DNA of 40,011 nucleotides from an uncultured Oscillibacter sp. (GCA_910588175.1 CAJUQQ010000017.1:1-40011); one strand, 5' to 3'. Shown: positions 5,916 to 14,530, counted from the stretch's first letter. Numbers and translations: made by a program. The notes: generated by a model not told the origin, from the sequence alone.

Positions 5916-7406
5916 ATGAAACGACTGAAACGAGTCCTCTCCTGCCTTCTGCTGTGCGCCCTGCTGGCGGGTCTGCTGACCCTTCCCGCCTCCGCCCTCT
6001 CCGACGTGCCGGAAGATTTCTGGGCCAAGGCGGACATTGACCGCTGCGTGGCTCTGCGGTACTTCTATCCCGAGTCCGACGGCAGCTTCGGCGTGGGAAA
6101 GGAGATGTCCCGGGCCGAGTTCCTGGTGGTGCTGTGCCGGGCCCTGGGCTGGAAGCCCACCTCCCCCGCCCGGGCCGTCTATGACGACGTGTCCGAAAAG
6201 GAGTGGTACGCCGGCGCCATCGAAACCGCCTTCCGCCAGGGGGCCATCACCGCCCAGGACGGCAGCTTCCGCCCCGACGCCCTCATCACCCGCAGCGAGG
6301 CCGCGTCTATGCTGGTCCGGGCCCTGGGGTACGGCAGCGTCGCCGGGCTGATTCAGGACATGTCCCTCCCCTTCCGGGACGTGAAGGCCAACAACGGCTA
6401 CATTGTCATGGCCTATGGCATGGGCCTGATGGACGGCACCTCCGTCACCGCCTTCTCCCCGGAGGGACACGTCACCCGGGAACAGGCCGCCGCCATCCTG
6501 ATGCGGCTGTACGACAAGCTCCACGACCCCACCACCAGCCGGGTCGGCATCACCGGCTCGATGGAGAATCTGCCGGATCTGAAGGGCTATGAGGCCGTGG
6601 GCATCGCCGCCGCCAAGCTGACCTACAACGGCGAGCCGCAAGTCTCCGTCTCCATGAGCGACAAGGAATCCCTGACCCTCCGCAACGCCGTCTCCGCCGC
6701 CGGGGCCAAGGCGCTGCTCTACGTCACCGGCGGAGGCTACCACATCCGGGAGGGCGACGCGGAAAAGCTGGCCGCCGTGCTGCTCCAGGCGGTGGAGGAC
6801 GGGCGCTACGACGGCCTGTTCCTGGAGGTCTCCGGCCTGACCACCGTCTCCCAGCGGGATGTGCTCACCGCCTTGGCCCAGCTCCTCCGGGAGGGGCTGG
6901 AGGACCGGCCGCTGTACATCGGGGCGGAGGCCCCCTCCTGGAAGGGCACCATCTTCGGCTATGACTACGCCGCCCTGGGCGAGGCGGCGGACCGGCTGGT
7001 CCTCCGCTTCGACCACAAGAAGGAAACCGCCGCCGGGCGGACCGTCGCCCCTCTGGAGCCCCTGGAGCAGGTCTACTACGCTCTGAACCGCCTCCGGGGC
7101 GTGGTGGACGCGGATAAGCTGACGCTGCTGCTGACCTCCACCGCCGCCTACTGGGACAGCCGGACCCCCACCGCCGTCACCGGCGAGGAGCTGGCCGTTA
7201 TTCAGGAGGAGCTGGGCGCTCGGGTCCATTACTCCGACCGTTACGCCTCCGCCTATCTGACCCGGGAAACGGGCCCCGACATCTGGTATCACAGCGGGCA
7301 GTCCATCCGGGAGAGGACCCAGCTGGCCCGGCTGTTCGGCGGCGGGCACCTGTGCCTGTCCGATCTGAACCACGCCCTGCCGGAGATTCTGGAAGCTATG
7401 CCGTAA
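5916..7406 (+). CDS. secreted SLH-domain protein with GH18-like C-terminal domain
   Basis: A 496-residue exported protein. Residues 1-27 form a signal peptide (MKRLKR, hydrophobic core, ASA). Three S-layer homology repeats follow (about 30-75, 90-140 and 145-200, each ending in a motif like SRAEFLVVLCRALG, TRSEAASMLVRALG or TREQAAAILMRLY), which bind cell-wall polymers. The remaining 280 residues resemble a GH18/YaaH-like barrel (VSVSMSDKE, ALLYVTGGG, YDGLFLEVSG, RPLYIGAEAP). The segment at the catalytic DxxDxDxE position reads DGLFLEVSG, so the usual catalytic Glu seems replaced and the enzyme may be inactive. ATG 5916 follows AAGGAG. The barrel assignment is inference; SLH repeats are clear. 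Confidence 0.85.
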   Translation: MKRLKRVLSCLLLCALLAGLLTLPASALSDVPEDFWAKADIDRCVALRYFYPESDGSFGVGKEMSRAEFLVVLCRALGWKPTSPARAVYDDVSEKEWYAGAIETAFRQGAITAQDGSFRPDALITRSEAASMLVRALGYGSVAGLIQDMSLPFRDVKANNGYIVMAYGMGLMDGTSVTAFSPEGHVTREQAAAILMRLYDKLHDPTTSRVGITGSMENLPDLKGYEAVGIAAAKLTYNGEPQVSVSMSDKESLTLRNAVSAAGAKALLYVTGGGYHIREGDAEKLAAVLLQAVEDGRYDGLFLEVSGLTTVSQRDVLTALAQLLREGLEDRPLYIGAEAPSWKGTIFGYDYAALGEAADRLVLRFDHKKETAAGRTVAPLEPLEQVYYALNRLRGVVDADKLTLLLTSTAAYWDSRTPTAVTGEELAVIQEELGARVHYSDRYASAYLTRETGPDIWYHSGQSIRERTQLARLFGGGHLCLSDLNHALPEILEAMP

Positions 7407-7407
7407 T

Positions 7408-7443
7408 AAAATCCCCCGTTCCAAAAGGAACGGGGGATTTTTT
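7408..7443. terminator. bidirectional intrinsic terminator
   Basis: Stem AATCCCCCGTTCC, loop AAAA and its complement, with T-runs on both strands. It lies between the convergent SLH gene and the P-loop gene and can serve both. Confidence 0.9.
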
Positions 7444-7460
7444 GATACGCCTTCGGCCGC

Positions 7461-7871
7461 TTACAGGAAGCGCCGCATTCCGTCGGTGGCGGCGGCGGGG
7501 TCTCCGCTGATGGTGACGGTGAACTTGATGTTGTTCCGCTCGCCGAAGCCGTCCAGCCAGTTCAGGAAGGTCTCGGTCTCTCCGTCCACCTCTCTGCCCA
7601 CGATTTTGCAGAAGTTGTCGATGAACATGTGGGAGATGTCATAGTTCCCCGCGTGGAGGCCGCTGATAAAGCCCTGGAGCAGGTCGTAGCCGTTGAGTTT
7701 GTATTCATGCGCGTCGATCAGGCGGATGTGATAGTGGATATCGTAGGTCATATTCCGATTGGCCTCGATGCAGACCACGTTTCCGGGTTCGTCCTTCGCC
7801 GCGTTGTTAATCATTTCGATGAGCTGCTTGGTTTTGCCGGAACCTTTCATGCCCATAATCAATCTAACCAT
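7461..7871 (-). CDS. small conserved P-loop ATP-binding protein
   Basis: A 136-residue protein with a clear Walker A motif near the N-terminus (LIMGMKGSGKTKQL) and a possible Walker B (ISHMFIDNF). It has little room for anything beyond a nucleotide-binding core. I recall similar small P-loop proteins conserved as single genes in clostridia, sometimes labelled PilT-like or ATP-binding, without an established function. ATG 7871 has GGAG nine bases upstream; a TTG two codons earlier is too close to it. It stands alone between the terminator at 7408 and an AT-rich promoter region. Confidence 0.75.
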   Translation of the reverse strand: MVRLIMGMKGSGKTKQLIEMINNAAKDEPGNVVCIEANRNMTYDIHYHIRLIDAHEYKLNGYDLLQGFISGLHAGNYDISHMFIDNFCKIVGREVDGETETFLNWLDGFGERNNIKFTVTISGDPAAATDGMRRFL

Positions 7872-7978
7872 AGTCAAACACTCCTGTCATTTTAAATTGC
7901 TGTGGCCTTGTGTTTTAAGGATACCACACTCCGGAGGAAAAAACAATCCATAATTCATATTTTGCCAATTGTTCACAG

Positions 7979-8006
7979 AATCAGCGGAGGCGAACCTCCG
8001 CTGATT
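7979..8006. repeat. perfect hairpin in the 7,872-8,308 gap
   Basis: Stem AATCAGCGGAGG, loop CGAA, complement CCTCCGCTGATT. There is no T-run on either side. Together with the repeat copy at 8147-8309 it is all I see in this 436-bp gene-free stretch, apart from an AT-rich probable promoter near 7920-7975. Confidence 0.7.
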
Positions 8007-8146
8007 CCAGGGCAAATTTTTCAGACCGCCGAAACACGCCTCCCCCCAAAGCGGCGGGAAAATCCCGCCGGGCCGCCGCCCCGCCAAGGGCCGCGCCCCG
8101 GAAACGGCCCCCGTCTTTTCGGGTCCGTCCCGCGTTCCACGGGCTT

Positions 8147-8309
8147 AGAACCTGTATGCACAACCGTTGGACGCCGTATGAGCGGTCTTTTTCTCTCCAT
8201 ACCGCGTCAATTTTCCTTGAAATCCGTCAGGATTCCTGCGAAAAATTTCCTTGTCCGGCGGGAAAAATCCTCGCCCATCCGGCATCCTCCGGTTATGAAT
8301 ACAGGTTCT
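8147..8309 (-). repeat. dispersed ~160-bp repeat, copy A
   Basis: On the minus strand this segment begins AGAACCTGTATTCATAACC, then GGAGGATG, and ends ATACAGGTTCT; the two 11-bp ends are perfect inverted repeats. A diverged copy lies at 21316-21465 in the opposite orientation, about 80 percent identical over the first 65 bases by eye. The right end overlaps the stop codon of the carboxypeptidase gene. TTA trinucleotides flank both ends when the repeat is taken to start at GAACC. It contains a 45-codon open frame starting at GGAGGATG, but I cannot say whether it is translated. Confidence 0.75.
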
Positions 8310-9430
8310 TATTCCGCCAGGCAGGCCGTCCGCAGAAGGCGCAGGAACATCTGCCCAAAGGTTACCCGGGGCACCTCCTCCCCCGCCAGCAGGGGGAGCT
8401 CCGCCACGACCTCTTCTCCGGAGGAGACGGTCAAGGTCCCCAGCCGGTCCCCCAGGGCCACAGGGGCGGCGGCGCTCTCCTCCAGCGTCACGGACTGGCT
8501 GAGGTTTCCGGCCTTGGCCTTCTCCAGCAGCAGCGTGCTTCCCTCCCCCAGCACCGGCTGGACGGTGGCCTGGGCCCCCAGCTCCACCGGCACCGGAGGC
8601 AAGGCCTGATCCGGGACGATCTTCCGCAGGGCGTAGGAGGCGAAGCCATGGCTCAAAAGGGCTTGGGCGTCCTCAAAGCGCTGGGCCGAGGTGGCCCCCT
8701 TCATGATGACGGCGATCAGCTCCATGCCCTCCCGCTCCGCCGTGGCGGAGAGGCAGTAGAGGGCGCTGTCGGTGGAGCCGGTTTTGAGACCCGTGGCCCC
8801 CTCGTAGAACCGCACCAGCCGGTTCGTGTTCACCAGCTGGGACTCCCCGCCGCGCAGGGTGTCCATCCAGATGGTGGTGTACTGCCGGATGTCCGGATGG
8901 TTCAGGATCAGCTCCCGGCTCATCAGGGCGATGTCATAGGCGGAGGTGACGTGCCCCGCCGCCGGGAGGCCCGTGGCGTTTTGAAAGGTGGTGTCCTTCA
9001 TCCCCAGCTCCGCCGCCCGCTGGTTCATCCGCTCCACAAAGGCGTCCTCGCTGCCCGCCACCGTCTCCGCCAGGGCCACGGCGCAGTCGTTGGCGGAGAC
9101 CACGCAGACGGCCTTCAGCATGTCGCTGACGCTGAGCTGTTCGTGCTCCTTCAGCCAGATCTGGGACCCGCCCATGGAGCAGGCGTGGGCGGAGGCCGCC
9201 ACCATATCGTCGTATTTCAGCTGGCCGCTGTCCACGGCCTCCATGGTCAGAAGCAGCGTCATCACCTTGGTGACGCTGGCGGGCTCCAGCTGCTTGTGCT
9301 CGTCCTTGGCGAAGAGGACGGTCCCTGTCTCTTTCTCCATCAAAATGGCCGACGGCGCGGACACCTCCACCGCCCGGGCGCCGGTGGTCAGCAGCAGCGC
9401 AGCGCACAGCAGCGTGATTCCTCTTTTCAT
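8309..9430 (-). CDS. dacF: serine-type D-Ala-D-Ala carboxypeptidase (PBP5/DacF-like)
   Basis: Trims the terminal D-alanine from peptidoglycan pentapeptides outside the membrane. The 373-residue protein has a signal peptide (MKRGITLLCAALLLTTGARA), then the three penicilloyl-serine transferase motifs: SVTK (active-site serine and lysine, near residue 52), SAND (SxN, near 108) and KTGS (near 215). The C-terminal third matches the beta-rich PBP5_C domain of PBP5/DacF proteins. ATG 9430 is preceded by GGGGGAG. It is divergent from galM. The symbol is assigned by family; dacF and dacB paralogues are hard to separate by eye. Confidence 0.93.
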   Translation of the reverse strand: MKRGITLLCAALLLTTGARAVEVSAPSAILMEKETGTVLFAKDEHKQLEPASVTKVMTLLLTMEAVDSGQLKYDDMVAASAHACSMGGSQIWLKEHEQLSVSDMLKAVCVVSANDCAVALAETVAGSEDAFVERMNQRAAELGMKDTTFQNATGLPAAGHVTSAYDIALMSRELILNHPDIRQYTTIWMDTLRGGESQLVNTNRLVRFYEGATGLKTGSTDSALYCLSATAEREGMELIAVIMKGATSAQRFEDAQALLSHGFASYALRKIVPDQALPPVPVELGAQATVQPVLGEGSTLLLEKAKAGNLSQSVTLEESAAAPVALGDRLGTLTVSSGEEVVAELPLLAGEEVPRVTFGQMFLRLLRTACLAE

Positions 9431-9513
9431 GATGCTCCCCCTTTTGCTTGTACTCGTCGGTTAAGCCTATGAGGCAAAGGGGACATTCATGCGTTGTCCC
9501 GGGACAAAACCCT

Positions 9514-9542
9514 TTGACCGGGGCGGAAAAATGTGCTATGCT
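9514..9542 (+). promoter_or_regulatory. galM promoter
   Basis: TTGACC (9514-9519), a 17-base spacer and TATGCT (9537-9542), 37 bases ahead of the galM start. Confidence 0.7.
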
Positions 9543-9578
9543 GATTCTGCTAATTTAAATTGGAAAGAGGGTATTCCC

Positions 9579-10622
9579 ATGTCTGTTCCCATTCCTTTCG
9601 GCACAATGCCGGACGGTACGCCCGTCGAGCTCTACACGCTGGCCGCCGGGGCGCTCTCCTGCCAAATCATCACCTTCGGCGGCTCTCTCCAGTCCCTCCG
9701 CGTCCCGGATCGGTCGGGCAAGCCGGTGGACGTCCTCCTGGGCTTCGACGCGCTGGAGCCCTACCGGACCCACGGCAAGTCCCTGGGGGCCCTGGTGGGC
9801 CGGTATGCCAACCGCATCGGCGGGGCGAAATTTTCGCTGAACGGCCAAACCTATCAGCTGGCCGCCAACAACAACGGGGTCAACCATCTCCACGGCGGCC
9901 TGGTGGGCTTCAACCAGCGGGTTTGGACTGTGGAAGAAGCGGGGGACGACCGCCTCGCCCTCTCCCTGTTCAGCCCCGACGGGGAGGAGGGTTACCCCGG
10001 AAACCTGACGGTCCGCGTCACCTACACGCTGACGGAGGAGGGGCTGACCATCGGCTACCGGGCGGAGTGCGACCGGGACACCGTCTGCAATCTGACGAAC
10101 CACGCCTATTTCAACCTCTCCGGCCACGACAGCGGCCCGGTTCTGGACCAGACCATCCAACTCCTGGCGGACCGCTATACCCCCACGGACCCCCTGTCCA
10201 TCCCCACCGGTGAAATCGCCCCGGTGGAGGGCACCCCCATGGATCTCCGCCGGACCGCGCCCATCGGGGCCCGAATTGGGGAGGACTTCCCTCAGCTCCT
10301 CCAGGCCGGGGGTTATGACCACAACTGGATTCCCAACGGCGAGGCGGGGACGCTCCGGCCCATCGCCCGGGCGGCCTCCCCTGCCACCGGCATCTCCATG
10401 GAGGTCCTCTCCACCCTCCCCGGCGTCCAGTTCTACACGGGGAACTATCTGGACGGCTGTCCCGCCGGAAAGGGCGGCGCGGCCTATGCCAACCGCTGGG
10501 GCTTCTGCCTGGAGACCCAGTTCTACCCCGATTCCCCCAACCACGCCAACTTCCCCTCCTGCGTTCTTCGGGCGGGCGAGGTGTTTGACCACACGGCGGC
10601 GTTCCGCTTCCACGTGGAGTAA
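9579..10622 (+). CDS. galM: aldose 1-epimerase (mutarotase)
   Basis: Interconverts alpha and beta anomers of galactose and glucose, the first step after uptake in the Leloir pathway; cytoplasmic. The 347-residue protein carries family motifs: GRYANRIGGAKF (near 77), NNGVNHLHGG (near 100), the catalytic-histidine segment NHAYFNLSGH (near 175), and the catalytic-glutamate region GFCLETQFYPDSPNHANFP near the C-terminus. I chose ATG 9579, preceded by GGAAAGAGGG; the frame is open earlier but that part contains the promoter. It sits close to the mgl operon and its sensor genes, fitting galactose use. It is followed by two strong hairpins. Confidence 0.95.
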   Translation: MSVPIPFGTMPDGTPVELYTLAAGALSCQIITFGGSLQSLRVPDRSGKPVDVLLGFDALEPYRTHGKSLGALVGRYANRIGGAKFSLNGQTYQLAANNNGVNHLHGGLVGFNQRVWTVEEAGDDRLALSLFSPDGEEGYPGNLTVRVTYTLTEEGLTIGYRAECDRDTVCNLTNHAYFNLSGHDSGPVLDQTIQLLADRYTPTDPLSIPTGEIAPVEGTPMDLRRTAPIGARIGEDFPQLLQAGGYDHNWIPNGEAGTLRPIARAASPATGISMEVLSTLPGVQFYTGNYLDGCPAGKGGAAYANRWGFCLETQFYPDSPNHANFPSCVLRAGEVFDHTAAFRFHVE

Positions 10623-10677
10623 GAAGCGGTACCAATCGCCTCAGCACTCCGCTTCGCGGCAATTGGTACCGCTTCTA
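10623..10677. repeat. 15-bp stem hairpin after galM
   Basis: AGAAGCGGTACCAAT (10623-10637) and its exact complement (10663-10677) enclose a loop that itself contains GCTTCGC. It begins at the galM stop codon. It resembles a repeat-type extragenic hairpin more than a classic terminator. Confidence 0.7.
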
Positions 10678-10679
10678 AA

Positions 10680-10713
10680 AAACCGGGACCGGCTAAAAGG
10701 CCGGTCCCGGTTT
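10680..10713. terminator. bidirectional terminator between galM and the binding-protein gene
   Basis: Stem AAACCGGGACCGGC, short A-rich loop, then its complement ending GGTTT. It overlaps the stop codon of the convergent minus-strand gene at 10713 and probably serves both. Confidence 0.75.
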
Positions 10714-11771
10714 CACTGTTCCAGAAATTCCTCCAAATTCTCCCGCGTCACCGCCCGGTAAGGCAGCCAAATGTAATGGCCCTCCACCAGCTCCACGGCC
10801 GGCTCCTCCCCCTCCCAGAGGGCCAGGGCCAGGTCCATCATCGCCTGCGCCTGGCCCCGGCCGTCGTTGTGAACGGTGCCGTAGAGCTGTCCCGCCGCCA
10901 CCGCCTCCAGCGCCGGGGCCGTGGCGTCCACCCCCACGATGAGGGGCCAGCGGTCCCGGGGCGTATCCGCCAGGGCGTCGATAGCCCCCAGGGCCATGTC
11001 GTCGTTGTTGGCGAAAATGACCTCGATGCCCTCCCCGAACTCCTCTAGCCACTGGGCCGTCCGGGCGGCGGCCTGGGCCCGGTTCCAGTTGGCGGTCTCG
11101 TTGGCCAGCTTTTCCACTTCCACGCCGCCGTCGGTGACGGCCTTGACGGCGTATTCCGTCCGCAGGAGGGAGTCCTGGTGCCCCGGCTCCCCCTCCAGCA
11201 TCACGTACTGGAGAATTCCGTCGCCGCTGCGGTCCAGGGTTTCCCGGTCCGCCCGCCAGGCGTCCAGCACCAGCTTTCCCTGGAGCTCGCCGCTCTCCCG
11301 GGCGTCGGCTCCCACATAGTAGATCCGCTCCCAGCGCTGGATGTCCTCCGCCACCGGCTGGCGGTTGAAGAAGATCAGGGGCACGCCCTCGGCCTCCGCC
11401 TTGTCGGCGATCACCGCCGCCGCCGTCCGGTCCACCAGGTTCACGAACAGCACATCGCACCCCCGGGCCAGGAAGCGGTCTACCTGGTCCATCTGAGTGC
11501 TCTGGCTGCTTTTGCCGTCGGCGGTGAAGAGGGTGATCTTGTTCCCCGTTCCGCTCTCCGCCTCCCGGACCATCCACTCCAGATTTTGGGCCACGGTGGA
11601 AATGAAGGTGTCGTCCTGGGTGTAGAGGGCCGTGCCGATGCGGAGGCTGTCGTCCTTCCTTCCGCCGCAGCCGGAGAGCAGCACCAGCGCCGCCAGCAGC
11701 ACCGGCAGCCCCCGCCTACCGGCTGGAGGACGACATGATGGGGAACAGCAGCTTTTGATTCTCCGGCGCAT
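10713..11771 (-). CDS. galactose/sugar-binding lipoprotein, MglB paralogue
   Basis: A 352-residue type-1 periplasmic-binding-protein-fold lipoprotein, clearly related to MglB at 20128-21198 (shared patterns TADGKSSQSTQMDQVDRFL, FFNRQP, YVGADA, EGEPGHQD, IFANNDDMALGAI and the C-terminal VHNDGRGQA). The N-terminus is basic, then hydrophobic with a lipobox LSGC, so it is anchored outside the membrane. ATG 11771 follows GGGGAGG but lies 56 bases inside the preceding gene, suggesting translational coupling; GTG 11702 is the alternative. As last gene of a kinase/regulator operon, it more likely reports sugar to the kinase than feeds the transporter. That role is inferred. Confidence 0.85.
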   Translation of the reverse strand: MRRRIKSCCSPSCRPPAGRRGLPVLLAALVLLSGCGGRKDDSLRIGTALYTQDDTFISTVAQNLEWMVREAESGTGNKITLFTADGKSSQSTQMDQVDRFLARGCDVLFVNLVDRTAAAVIADKAEAEGVPLIFFNRQPVAEDIQRWERIYYVGADARESGELQGKLVLDAWRADRETLDRSGDGILQYVMLEGEPGHQDSLLRTEYAVKAVTDGGVEVEKLANETANWNRAQAAARTAQWLEEFGEGIEVIFANNDDMALGAIDALADTPRDRWPLIVGVDATAPALEAVAAGQLYGTVHNDGRGQAQAMMDLALALWEGEEPAVELVEGHYIWLPYRAVTRENLEEFLEQ

Positions 11772-12648
11772 AGATATCCTCCCCTCGCAAAATCAAGAAG
11801 GGCAGGGCCGCCAGCTCCCCCTCCTCTCCCCGGGCGGCCTCCGCCGCCCGGCGCACCGCCAGATACCCGGCGGCGTAGTCGCTCCAGGCGGCCATGGCGG
11901 CGACGCTGCCCCGCTCCAGCTGGGCGGTGATGGCGGCGGTGGTGCCCACGCCGTACAGGGCGAAGCTCCGTCCCTCCGCCTCCTTCTTCTCGGCGGAGCG
12001 CTGGGTGGCGGAGGGCTCAAAGGCCATGACCCAGGCGGTCCCGTCCCCCTCCGGCAGGGTCTCCGCCCGGCGGACGGGAACCTCCGCCTCCGTCAGCGCC
12101 GCCTCCGCCGCCGCCAGCCGTTCCGCCACGCCGGCGCAGCGCCCGGCGGTATCCAGCAGCAGTACTTCGCCGCCGGTCCAGTCCTCCAGCAGCGCCGCCG
12201 CCAGCTGCCGCCCCAGGGCGGCGTTGTCCGGGGCCACCACCCCCGCCGCCCCCTCCATAGGGGACTCCAGGGTCACCGTCGGACAGACCACCAGCCAGCG
12301 GTCCAGAGCGGAGGACAGCGCCTCCGGGTCCGCCGGCACCGCCACCAGCGCCGCCGCGCCGCCCTCAATCTCCCGCAGGAGCAGCGCCTCCTGCTCGGCG
12401 CTGTCCCCCGCGGCGGCGAGGGTGAGAAAGCGGAGCTCCGCCCCCAGCTCGTCCGCCGCCTGCTCCATGCCCTCCCGGGCCACGGTCCAGCCGGAGCTGT
12501 CCGTGTCCCGGAGCATGACGGAGAGGGAGAGCAGCTGGGGCTCTTTCCGCCCCCGGAACAGCTGGGGAATCAGCAGGGACAGGATCACCGCCAGCCCCAG
12601 CACCGCCAGAATGCCGATCTGAATCAGATTGCTTTTTCGCGACTTCAT
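11716..12648 (-). CDS. membrane-anchored periplasmic-binding-protein-like domain
   Basis: A 310-residue protein with one N-terminal transmembrane helix (about 9-30, LIQIGILAVLGLAVILSLL) and no lipobox cysteine. An extracellular domain with the layout of a type-1 binding protein follows: VMLRDTDSSGWTVAREGM, AAALVAVPADPEAL, TVTLESP, and a C-terminal VAAMAAWSDYAAGYLAV in place of the usual dimerisation strand. It is alanine-rich and diverged from MglB. The ATG overlaps the kinase stop (ATGA), so it is translationally coupled to the kinase. Its position suggests a sensor subunit; in XylFII-LytS of clostridia a sugar-binding protein works with a kinase in this way. Function is inferred. Confidence 0.75.
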   Translation of the reverse strand: MKSRKSNLIQIGILAVLGLAVILSLLIPQLFRGRKEPQLLSLSVMLRDTDSSGWTVAREGMEQAADELGAELRFLTLAAAGDSAEQEALLLREIEGGAAALVAVPADPEALSSALDRWLVVCPTVTLESPMEGAAGVVAPDNAALGRQLAAALLEDWTGGEVLLLDTAGRCAGVAERLAAAEAALTEAEVPVRRAETLPEGDGTAWVMAFEPSATQRSAEKKEAEGRSFALYGVGTTAAITAQLERGSVAAMAAWSDYAAGYLAVRRAAEAARGEEGELAALPFLILRGEDIYAPENQKLLFPIMSSSSR

Positions 12649-14459
12649 AGAACCTCCCCCCGCTGGCGGCGCTCCGCCTCCTCCCGGCTCAGGGCGGGCA
12701 GGCGGATGCGGACCAGCGTGCCCTCGTCCGGCTCGCTGAAAATGGTCAGGCCGTAGCCCTCCCCAAAGGTGAGGGTGACCCGCTGGTGGACATTGCGGAC
12801 GCCGATGCCGGACCCGCCGGTCCCCACCTCGGGCCGGTCCCCGTCCAGAAGGGAGGCGGCCACCTCCGGCCGCATTCCCAGTCCGTTGTCCTCCACGTCG
12901 ATCAGGAGGTCCTCCCCCTCCCGGTAGGCCAGGACGCGGATGAGGCCGTCATCCTCCGCGCTGGCGCAGCCGTGGTAGATGGCGTTTTCCAGCAGGGGTT
13001 GAATGACGAGCTTTAGGGTGTACAGCTCCTCGGTGCCGGGGCGGGCCCCGATCTCCACGGCAAACTTGTTTTTAAAGCGAATCTGCTGGATATTCATATA
13101 GTGCCGGGCGTGCTCCAGCTCGGCCGCCAGGGGAATGACGCTCTTGCCCTTGCTGAGGGAGATGCGGAACAGACGGGCCAGGGAGGTGACCATCTGGATG
13201 GCCTCCTCCTGCTGGCCGGACTCCGTCATCCAGATGACGGAATCCAGGGTGTTGTAGAGAAAATGGGGGTTGATCTGGGACTGGAGGACCTCCAGCTCAC
13301 TGCGGCGCTTCTGCTCCTCCTGGCGGACGATGTCGTCCATCAGGTGCCGCATGGTGGACACCATGGCGCTGATGGCGTGGCTGAGCCGCTGGACCTCGTA
13401 GCAGCCGCCCTCCTCGATCTCCACCCCCGCCAGGCCTTGGTCCAGCTCCCGGATGGAGCGCTCCAGGCGGCGGATGGGGTCGGAAATGCGGGCGGAGATC
13501 AGGTAGTTCAAAAAGGCGATGAGAAAGATGGCGAACAGCAGCAGCGTCAGTCCAAACAGCATGGGTTGGAGGGAGGAGTCCATCCCGCTTCGGGCCGGGG
13601 CCACCCCCACCAGCTTCCAGCCGGTGTAGCCCATGGTCTTTACCGTCACCTGCCGGGACTGGCCCTGGAATTCCTCCAGGCGGGTGCCGTCCCGGTAGGA
13701 GGCGGCCTCCCGGTTGTTCTCCTCCAGCAGCCCCGCGTAAATGAGCTGCTGCCGGGGATGGTAAATCAGCTCTCCGTCGCCGTCGATCAGGTACAGATAG
13801 CCGCCCTCTCCCAGGGTCACGTCCCGGCAGACCTGCTCGATGCCGCTGAAGCTCATATCCACCAGAAGCACGCCGCCCCCTGTGGCCCCGTCCCGGGTCA
13901 GCTGGACGTAACGGCTCAGGGATACCACCCAGCGGTAGGGGTAGTCCGGGTCGTCAAAGATGTTCTGCACATGCGGCGTGGAGAAGTGGAGGTTTTCCAT
14001 GCTCCGGCTGGCGGCCCGGAACCAGTCGCTCTCCGCCGTCTGCGCGTCCCGCTTCACCGCCGACAGCGGCACGGCGGCCACCAGCTCCCCCCGCCCGTCA
14101 AAAACCGCCAGGGAGACCAGATCGTCCCGGTTCTCCTCGTACAGCAGGCTCAGGTCCCCGGTGAGGTCGTCCTCCGCCAAATCCAGATTCTTGATGCTCC
14201 GGTAATACACCGTATCGGAAATGCGCATCATCCGGCGGAGGTAGCTGTCCAGATTCAAATTGGCCTGGGCCAGCACCCGCTGGGTGTTCTCCGCCACCAG
14301 CTGCTCGCTGGCGGCGGAAAAGCGCCAGACCAGGCTGGCCCCCATCAGCACCATCCCCGCCGCCGCCACGGCGGTGAAGGACAGGGAGAGGACCATCTGA
14401 ATGCTCATGGTGCGGTAGCGCTCCGCGAACTTGGCGGCAAGGCGGCGGAACACGTTCAT
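12645..14459 (-). CDS. YesM/LytS-type sensor histidine kinase
   Basis: A 604-residue membrane kinase. A first transmembrane helix (about 21-47), an extracellular Cache-like sensor domain of about 250 residues (with GYLYLIDGDGELIYHP), a second helix (about 300-322), a HAMP linker, then the His_kinase domain with the phosphoacceptor motif INPHFLYNTLDSVIWM (near residue 405) and an HATPase domain (QPLLENAIYHG, DNGLGM, GSGIGVRNVHQR). I chose ATG 14459, eight bases after GGGAG; the open frame upstream overlaps palindromes. Its partner is the YesN-type regulator at 15723-17348. It heads the overlapping pair of binding-protein genes, so it probably senses sugar through them. Confidence 0.92.
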   Translation of the reverse strand: MNVFRRLAAKFAERYRTMSIQMVLSLSFTAVAAAGMVLMGASLVWRFSAASEQLVAENTQRVLAQANLNLDSYLRRMMRISDTVYYRSIKNLDLAEDDLTGDLSLLYEENRDDLVSLAVFDGRGELVAAVPLSAVKRDAQTAESDWFRAASRSMENLHFSTPHVQNIFDDPDYPYRWVVSLSRYVQLTRDGATGGGVLLVDMSFSGIEQVCRDVTLGEGGYLYLIDGDGELIYHPRQQLIYAGLLEENNREAASYRDGTRLEEFQGQSRQVTVKTMGYTGWKLVGVAPARSGMDSSLQPMLFGLTLLLFAIFLIAFLNYLISARISDPIRRLERSIRELDQGLAGVEIEEGGCYEVQRLSHAISAMVSTMRHLMDDIVRQEEQKRRSELEVLQSQINPHFLYNTLDSVIWMTESGQQEEAIQMVTSLARLFRISLSKGKSVIPLAAELEHARHYMNIQQIRFKNKFAVEIGARPGTEELYTLKLVIQPLLENAIYHGCASAEDDGLIRVLAYREGEDLLIDVEDNGLGMRPEVAASLLDGDRPEVGTGGSGIGVRNVHQRVTLTFGEGYGLTIFSEPDEGTLVRIRLPALSREEAERRQRGEVL

Positions 14460-14487
14460 AGTCTTCTCTCCCTTCTCGCAAGATGGC

Positions 14488-14530
14488 CTGCTTTTCCATG
14501 GGAAAAGCAGTGCCGGGCCATGGCCCGGCA
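14488..14530. repeat. twin palindromes between lipoprotein and kinase genes
   Basis: CTGCTTTTCC ATG GGAAAAGCAG (14488-14510) is followed directly by the perfect palindrome TGCCGGGCCATGGCCCGGCA (14511-14530). They lie within an operon, so they may partly terminate or stabilise the transcript and alter the ratio of upstream to downstream genes. Confidence 0.75.
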
